DNA of 19,775 nucleotides from an uncultured Bacteroides sp. (GTDB lineage: Bacteria > Bacteroidota > Bacteroidia > Bacteroidales > Bacteroidaceae). A program made the position numbers and the translations under genes. The stretch's first letter is position 1. Each line of letters begins with the position of its first letter. The stretch covers positions 1 through 19,775 of the forward strand of contig CAJKOW010000037.1 of NCBI GenBank assembly GCA_905201685.1, read 5' to 3'. A model generated the notes under the pieces. The model searched no databases, was not told the DNA's origin, and saw only the letters and a list, made by a program, of their open reading frames with translations. Positions 14,970 to 19,775 of this stretch are shown in pieces.

Positions 14970-16622
14970 ATGATAAAAAGACTCTTCTGTTATATATGCT
15001 GCGTACTGGCATTAACTGCCTGTGCCATTGAGAACGACATTCCCTACCCCATCGTTGACGGAAGCATCCAGGACTTTGAGGTAGAAGGACAATGTGGTCC
15101 CGACGGCAGTGGAAGCCAGCAAGCTACCATTGATAAAAACGCACGTACGGTGAAACTGTATGTAGACGACTCGGTCGACTTGTCTGAACTGCGTATTACC
15201 AAACTGACCGTCAGCAACAACGCCACACTGGTGCCCGACTCTACCCTCTGCCACAACTATGCCAAGTTTCCGACCGTAGGCTTCAGTTCGCTGGACAATA
15301 TTCCCATTTCGTCGGATACGCGCATGGACTTTTCGAACTCCGCAACGATCATCCTGCGCACTTATCAGGACTATGCCTGGAGCATCAGTATCGAGCAGGT
15401 GATAAAGCGCGATATCGTTCTGGAAAACCAGGTAGGCAATGCCATTGTGGATGACATCAACCGGAATGTCATTATCTACGTGTCGCACGAACAACGGCTC
15501 GACCACATCAAAGTGACTTCGTTCAACCTCGCCGGCCAGCACGGCACGGTATATCCCGACCCGACTGCCGATGCCTACTTCGACTTCTCCGAACCGCGGA
15601 CCTTCTTTGTTTCGTATGGTTGGGAAGAAGTGAGCCACCAGTGGACCGTCTATGTCTATCAGACCGACGAAAACGCATCAGGGCAGATAGTCGTTTTCTC
15701 AAGAGCCACAAGTGCCACACTGAAAGGCAGCATACAAAGCGGCAAACAGCCTGTAGTGGAATACCGCAAATCGACCGACAGCAACTGGACTTCACAGCCT
15801 TCGGCCGACATCACCATCAGCGGCACCAACTATACGACTGATCTGCAACAACTCACTCCCGGCACCGCATACGAATGCCGCATCAGCATCGACGGCACCG
15901 TAGCAGGCACGCAGACGTTCACTACTGCACCCGCAACTCCACTGACCGACGGCAGTTTCGACAACTGGCATCAGGAAGAAAAACTGTGGAACCCCTGGAG
16001 CTTGGGCGGAACTTCTTTCTGGGACACCGGCAATAAAGGAGCCGTCACCATCAGCGACAGCAACTCCATCCCCACCAGCGAAACCTGCAACGGAAGCGGA
16101 CTTGCCGCCTCGCTCGAATCGAAATATCTTGTTCTGAAGTTTGCGGCAGGCAACATCTTTACGGGCAGTTATGTGAAGACGGTAGGAACCAACGGTGTAC
16201 TGAGCTTCGGACGGTCTTTCTCGTCGTTCCCCAGCAAACTGCGCATCAACTATAAATACACTTCGGCCACCATCGACAAGGTGGGAGAAGATGCCCTTTC
16301 TTATCTGAAAGGACGTCCCGACTCGTGCCACATCTACATCGCACTGACCGACTGGGACGAACCACTCGAAATCCGTACGCGCCCCAGCGAACGCCAGCTG
16401 TTCGACAAAGCCGACTCGCACATCATCGCATACGCCGAACTGATACAAGGTTCCAGCACATCGGCCTACCAGCAGAAAGACCTTGTGCTCGACTATCGAT
16501 ACACCAACCGCACACCGAAATACATCGTCGTGGTGGCCAGTGCCAGCAAATATGGCGATTACTTCACCGGCGGAGTAGGCAGCAAACTGTGGTTAGATAA
16601 TTTTGAACTGATTTACGAGTAA
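14970..16622 (+). CDS. Fn3-PCMD lipoprotein with tandem N-terminal beta domains
   Basis: The 550-residue protein begins 26 bp after the barrel gene. Its lipoprotein signal ends LALTAC (Cys18), followed by AIENDIP. Unlike its neighbours it lacks the DUF4493 pattern. Two related beta domains follow one another (about 30-143 and 144-232); each has a strand like RTVKLYVDD or RNVIIYVSH, an LxxLRITKLTV-like strand, a DFS motif, and a closing W-[ST]-[IV] strand (YAWSISIEQ, HQWTVYVYQ). They resemble the Pkd/DUF5018-like domains often found in Bacteroides lipoproteins. A fibronectin-III-like domain (about 235-320, LTPGTAYECRISIDG) and a PCMD (about 325-550) complete it. The PCMD starts TDGSFDNWH, contains FWDTGNKG, FSSFPSKLRINYKYTS and SASKYGDYFTGGVGS, and ends LDNFELIYE. 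Probable surface lipoprotein; carbohydrate binding is inference. Confidence 0.85.
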   Translation: MIKRLFCYICCVLALTACAIENDIPYPIVDGSIQDFEVEGQCGPDGSGSQQATIDKNARTVKLYVDDSVDLSELRITKLTVSNNATLVPDSTLCHNYAKFPTVGFSSLDNIPISSDTRMDFSNSATIILRTYQDYAWSISIEQVIKRDIVLENQVGNAIVDDINRNVIIYVSHEQRLDHIKVTSFNLAGQHGTVYPDPTADAYFDFSEPRTFFVSYGWEEVSHQWTVYVYQTDENASGQIVVFSRATSATLKGSIQSGKQPVVEYRKSTDSNWTSQPSADITISGTNYTTDLQQLTPGTAYECRISIDGTVAGTQTFTTAPATPLTDGSFDNWHQEEKLWNPWSLGGTSFWDTGNKGAVTISDSNSIPTSETCNGSGLAASLESKYLVLKFAAGNIFTGSYVKTVGTNGVLSFGRSFSSFPSKLRINYKYTSATIDKVGEDALSYLKGRPDSCHIYIALTDWDEPLEIRTRPSERQLFDKADSHIIAYAELIQGSSTSAYQQKDLVLDYRYTNRTPKYIVVVASASKYGDYFTGGVGSKLWLDNFELIYE

Positions 16623-16654
16623 GTATGACAAAAGAGAATAGAAGAACCATCACA

Positions 16655-18874
16655 ATGAAATATATCAAGGCTTTATATGTGGGCTTCATCGGCTTGCTGC
16701 TGGCAGCCTGCCAGGCGGAGCAGTGGGAAGGCATGGAGGGCGGTTTCCAGATATCGTTGGGAGAAGACGTGACCGTAACCACCAAAAGCACTCCCGCCGA
16801 ACTGGGCAAACCTGTTAAAGAACAATTTTCACTGAAGATTGTGAAAGAAAGCACCGGCAGCACACTGTACGATGGCATCTTTACTTCGAACCAGATTCCT
16901 GCTTCGGCCGGACTTTACACCGTAACGGCCACCTATGGTGACAATCCTTTATTAGGACTGGACACTCCTTATTACAAAGGAGAAGAGGCAGGAGTCGAAG
17001 TAACCGAAGGAGAGACCCGGACAGTAAACCTGAGCTGCAAAGTAGCCAATGCACTGACCAGTGTGACATACGAAGAGCCCGAGAAGTTCGATGCCCTGTT
17101 CTCCTCGTACGGTCTGAAGGTTTCTGTAGATAATCAATTCGTCACGATCAACAATAACAATGCACAGAAAAGTGCCTACTACCGTGCAGGTACCATTCCT
17201 ACCTTTCAGTTCGTCGGTACCCTGAAAGACAACGGTCAGGCAGTATCCATGACATTGGAAGATGACAAGCTGAAGAATGCCGATACCTTTGGCGCTGGCA
17301 AGCATTGCAAACTGACGCTGAAAGTGAAACCCGCCACCTCCGGAGTCATCCTTACCGTAGCAAAGGTAGAGGTGGAGAATGTGACAATCTCGGAGACGAT
17401 ACCTGTGGAGTGGTTGCCCAAACCCAAGATAGAAGCCGAAGGCTTTGAAGGGAATTCGTTGTCGTTTGCCGAGACCGAAAGCAAAGCCGCAACTGTCAAG
17501 CTGAACACAGCAACAGCATTGCAAGACCTGAAAATCAAGTTCAATTTTGCCGATCCGCAATTTGCAGCATTCAATCAGGAATACCAGCTTTCCACACTCT
17601 CTGAAGACACCCGAAAGGATTTAGAAGAAAAACTGGGCATCACACTACCTGCCATAGGCGATAGTTCCCCCAGCATACAGTTGGACAATCTGATAGCCAG
17701 ACTACAAACCAATGCCGGTGAAGCGACTGCCAACACCATTGAGCTGGATGCACAAGCTAACGGCCGATGGAGCCATGAAGACGCAGAAGCTAATCGTAGC
17801 TATACATTGAATTGCAATAAGCCGGAGTTCAGCGTATCCGTAGATGCCAGCAACTGTTGGTCCAGAGAATTTACAATAAACGACATCACGGTAACAACGG
17901 GAAATGCAGAAACCATCAAAAACAATTTAATATATCAATATTATAATGGAACGGACTGGATAGAATGCAGCACACGAGACAATCAAAAAGGACGCGTCCA
18001 ACAATTTGATGAAGCTGCAGAAGACATATCCCAAAAGAGCTATCGAGTACGTGCTTTGTATCGGGGAGCCATAGCCTCAACAGAAGCCGAAGCGACATTG
18101 GAAACTCCGGAACAATTACCGAATTCGGGGATGGAGGAATGGCATTGTTCAGGCCCATTCAGCCACAATGTATATAGCTATTATCCATATTCTGAAAATG
18201 ATAAATGCTATTGGAACACTAATAATGATTATACAACACGATATCGTCAAGGAACTTTTGGTTATCCGTATAATTGTTTTCCAGCAGTATCTTATGTTCC
18301 GGGCAGAAATGGAGGCAAAGCGGCAGAATTAAGAAATACTGCATCCGGCGCAGGAAACACTACCGAAACAATTTTTACAGATGCAAAAATAGACAATAGA
18401 AACAGAGTTGCAGGAATATTATTCATTGGAGATTTTGAATGTAGTACAGGAATGAGCGCAACAAACTATTCTTATACTAAAACAAATGGTAAGGAATTTT
18501 ATACCAGACCTACAGCATTAAAATTCTGGTATAAATATCTCCCTTATACAAACGATACATGGAAAGCCCATATTGAATTATGGGATGAAAATAAAAATAT
18601 AATTATACAGCAAGACTTTCAATCCTCAACTTCACAAAATAATTATGTAGAAGCTGAAATAAAACTAAACTATAATGAGCAACAATCCTACCCTGTTTGC
18701 AAGTATATTTATATTATATTCCAATCAACCATAACAGAAGGAGAAAACATGCTGTTTGAATGGTTCAAAAGTTCCTATGATCTTTGGAAGGATGATGAAC
18801 AAATCTCATATAAAGAACCACACATAGGCAGCATCCTCACCATCGACGACATCTCCCTCATCTACGACAAATAA
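16655..18874 (+). CDS. Long DUF4493-Fn3-PCMD lipoprotein with AT-rich 3' module
   Basis: I chose the ATG at 16655 because MKYIKALYVGFIGLLLAAC is a standard lipoprotein signal (Cys19); the in-frame ATG at 16625 would add ten polar residues. The 739-residue product has a DUF4493-type domain at about 30-255 (GGFQISLGE, TTKS with Lys44, GLYTVTATYG, CKVANALTSVTYEEP). Then comes a middle domain (about 256-380) without a recognised family, including SLSFAETESKAATVKL and a helical stretch LSEDTRKDLEEKLG. A fibronectin-III-like domain lies at about 385-485. The PCMD (about 488-739) starts PNSGMEEWH, contains CYWNTNND, GGKAAELRN and FYTRPTALKFWYKYLP, and ends IGSILTIDDISLIYDK. It lacks the GDYxTGGVGS motif of its two relatives. 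Base composition changes sharply in the last third. The next gene starts 8 bp downstream. Confidence 0.83.
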   Translation: MKYIKALYVGFIGLLLAACQAEQWEGMEGGFQISLGEDVTVTTKSTPAELGKPVKEQFSLKIVKESTGSTLYDGIFTSNQIPASAGLYTVTATYGDNPLLGLDTPYYKGEEAGVEVTEGETRTVNLSCKVANALTSVTYEEPEKFDALFSSYGLKVSVDNQFVTINNNNAQKSAYYRAGTIPTFQFVGTLKDNGQAVSMTLEDDKLKNADTFGAGKHCKLTLKVKPATSGVILTVAKVEVENVTISETIPVEWLPKPKIEAEGFEGNSLSFAETESKAATVKLNTATALQDLKIKFNFADPQFAAFNQEYQLSTLSEDTRKDLEEKLGITLPAIGDSSPSIQLDNLIARLQTNAGEATANTIELDAQANGRWSHEDAEANRSYTLNCNKPEFSVSVDASNCWSREFTINDITVTTGNAETIKNNLIYQYYNGTDWIECSTRDNQKGRVQQFDEAAEDISQKSYRVRALYRGAIASTEAEATLETPEQLPNSGMEEWHCSGPFSHNVYSYYPYSENDKCYWNTNNDYTTRYRQGTFGYPYNCFPAVSYVPGRNGGKAAELRNTASGAGNTTETIFTDAKIDNRNRVAGILFIGDFECSTGMSATNYSYTKTNGKEFYTRPTALKFWYKYLPYTNDTWKAHIELWDENKNIIIQQDFQSSTSQNNYVEAEIKLNYNEQQSYPVCKYIYIIFQSTITEGENMLFEWFKSSYDLWKDDEQISYKEPHIGSILTIDDISLIYDK

Positions 18875-18881
18875 CAGACAT

Positions 18882-19589
18882 ATGAAACAAACATTATATA
18901 CACTCATAACTCTCTTCCTGCTGATAAGCTGTCAGCAGGAAGACGTACTGACCGAAACGGGAAAAGGCTATCTGCAATTAGAAAGCCTTACCCTCGGTTC
19001 CGTCACCGCGGAAAACATCGTCACCCGTGCCGTTGAGGAAGACCTGTACATCAAGATCTCCAACGGAACTGATGCGGACAAAGTCTATGCACCGGGAGAG
19101 TTTCCCCAAACCAAGGTGGAACTGAATGACGGCTCCTATACCCTCGAAGCCTACAACGAAGCTTACCTTACAACAGGAGCCGATGACCCACGCTATTATG
19201 CCCGGACAACCTTCAGCATCGAGCCCGAGAAAGTAAGCTACATCGACTTGCAGGTACCGATGATCAACGTTGGCATCAGCCTGGCACCGTTCAGCGACGA
19301 ACTGACTGCCTTATTCTCCAACCCTAAGCTTACCCTATATACGACAGACTCCGGCGCTACAAAAACGCTTGATCCCGGCCAGACCGCCTACTTCGATCAT
19401 ACGGACAACATGACCTTCACCTATACACTGACCGCCACCAACACCGACGGGGAAACCTTCACAACAACGCCCCTGACTTATGGAAACAACGACGGGCAAA
19501 GCGTAGAGCCGGGCCACTGCTACATCCTCAGCTACTCGCTGGCCGGCACCCGCCTGCAAGCTGCCTGCACCGCAACTGCATCGCGCTAA
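18882..19589 (+). CDS. Short DUF4493-type lipoprotein (last gene of the locus)
   Basis: The 235-residue product starts 8 bp after the previous gene, so the two are almost certainly co-transcribed. The lipoprotein signal ends LLISC (Cys17), followed by QQEDV, nearly identical to the QQDDV start of the protein at 12156-13934; this points to duplication. DUF4493 landmarks: GYLQLESLTLG (29-39), VTRAV with Arg49, NDGSYTLEAYNEAY, VPMINVGISLAPFSDELTALF, and the closing PGHCYILSYSLAG. It consists of the DUF4493 domain only. No intrinsic terminator is visible after it before the IS at 19721. Probable surface lipoprotein; function unknown. Confidence 0.8.
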   Translation: MKQTLYTLITLFLLISCQQEDVLTETGKGYLQLESLTLGSVTAENIVTRAVEEDLYIKISNGTDADKVYAPGEFPQTKVELNDGSYTLEAYNEAYLTTGADDPRYYARTTFSIEPEKVSYIDLQVPMINVGISLAPFSDELTALFSNPKLTLYTTDSGATKTLDPGQTAYFDHTDNMTFTYTLTATNTDGETFTTTPLTYGNNDGQSVEPGHCYILSYSLAGTRLQAACTATASR

Positions 19590-19720
19590 TGCCGCCCGTG
19601 TGAACCGTGCCATTTCGCACCCATAAAGAGCTTTTTCCGGTGAAGTTTCACCACAACGCACTCGTAATGAACCGGTTACGGTGAAACATGCCACACGCGT
19701 GAAACGAACGGTGAACCGGG
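19590..19720. repeat. GTGAAAC-rich intergenic tract next to the IS
   Basis: The 131 bases after the last gene repeat a short motif in both orientations: GTGTGAACC (about 19599), the palindrome GGTGAAGTTTCACC (19639-19652), GTGAAAC at 19681-19687 and 19699-19705, and GTGAACC at 19711-19717. AACCGGTT near 19670 can also pair with GAACCGG near 19713. No open frame or T-tract is present. The same motif, inverted as CACGTTTCAC, occurs twice beside the other IS end. Confidence 0.6.
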
Positions 19721-19775
19721 TGTGTTGTCCTGAAATAGGTTGACTCCATTTTGCCAGATTACTACTATAGGTTTA
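19721..19775. mobile_element. Terminal fragment of an IS element (right edge)
   Basis: Positions 19721-19750 are the exact inverted copy of 26-55. The IS body would extend to the right, beyond the window. The base 19721 T starts TGTGTTGTCC, consistent with a TG tip of an IS3-like element; no transposase is visible, so the family is inference. Confidence 0.6.

Noticed and set aside
15792..16448. 218-codon minus-strand frame opposite the PCMD lipoprotein gene
   Set aside because: It arises from GC-rich codon positions of the real gene; no family features or start signals.
10044..19589. Classical fimbrial (FimA/Mfa) operon or SusC/SusD polysaccharide locus
   Set aside because: No TonB-dependent receptor, SusD, glycoside hydrolase, anchor or tip fimbrillin set is present; similarity is limited to lipoprotein signals and a T-[RK] site.
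1..19775. Composite transposon carrying the whole 19.7 kb between two IS copies
   Set aside because: The interval holds housekeeping genes (rpsO, typA, pckA) and both edges look like contig breaks; target duplications lie outside the window and cannot be tested.

Overview
The window looks like chromosomal DNA of a Bacteroides/Phocaeicola-type gut Bacteroidota. Genes start after AT-rich leaders with no Shine-Dalgarno sequence. Several promoters fit the Bacteroides pattern (-7 TAnnTTTG, sometimes with a -33 TTTG/TTG about 19-20 nt upstream). The core proteins (535-aa ATP-type PEP carboxykinase, TypA, ribosomal protein S15) are of Bacteroidaceae type, and many proteins carry lipoprotein signals. 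Both ends of the window stop inside the same 30-bp terminal inverted repeat of an IS, each reaching exactly 55 bases into it, so the window is probably one draft contig broken at two IS copies.

Left half, core and stress genes (about 56-8900): pckA (gluconeogenesis/anaplerosis) ends at a strong bidirectional terminator. A LysR-type regulator follows on the minus strand, divergent from a two-gene unit of a small flavodoxin-like protein and a monofunctional haem catalase (katA). Next come a small coiled lipoprotein and a nitroreductase-family flavoprotein that carries a lipoprotein signal, then typA/bipA (minus strand) and the divergent rpsO. The LysR-flavodoxin-katA group, and perhaps the nitroreductase, looks like an oxidative or redox stress neighbourhood.

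Right half, accessory surface locus (about 8900-19600): an AraC-type regulator on the minus strand diverges from a run of seven co-directional genes with short gaps. Six encode lipoproteins and one an outer-membrane beta-barrel protein. Five lipoproteins carry a DUF4493-type N-terminal domain and three end in a PCMD (putative carbohydrate metabolism domain, a beta-sandwich) preceded by a fibronectin-III-like domain. The modules are combined differently: DUF4493 alone, DUF4493 plus a C-terminal domain, DUF4493-Fn3-PCMD, tandem beta domains-Fn3-PCMD, long DUF4493-Fn3-PCMD, DUF4493 alone. This reads as a modular cell-surface system, perhaps glycan-binding or adhesive, with no SusC/SusD pair, enzyme or usher. 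Its function is not established.

The locus shows signs of active evolution. The barrel gene has an in-frame TAA that cuts off its last third. A 62-nt palindromic repeat splits the locus in two. One PCMD segment is strongly AT-rich inside an otherwise GC-balanced gene. GTGAAAC-like repeats and IS copies bound both ends of the window.
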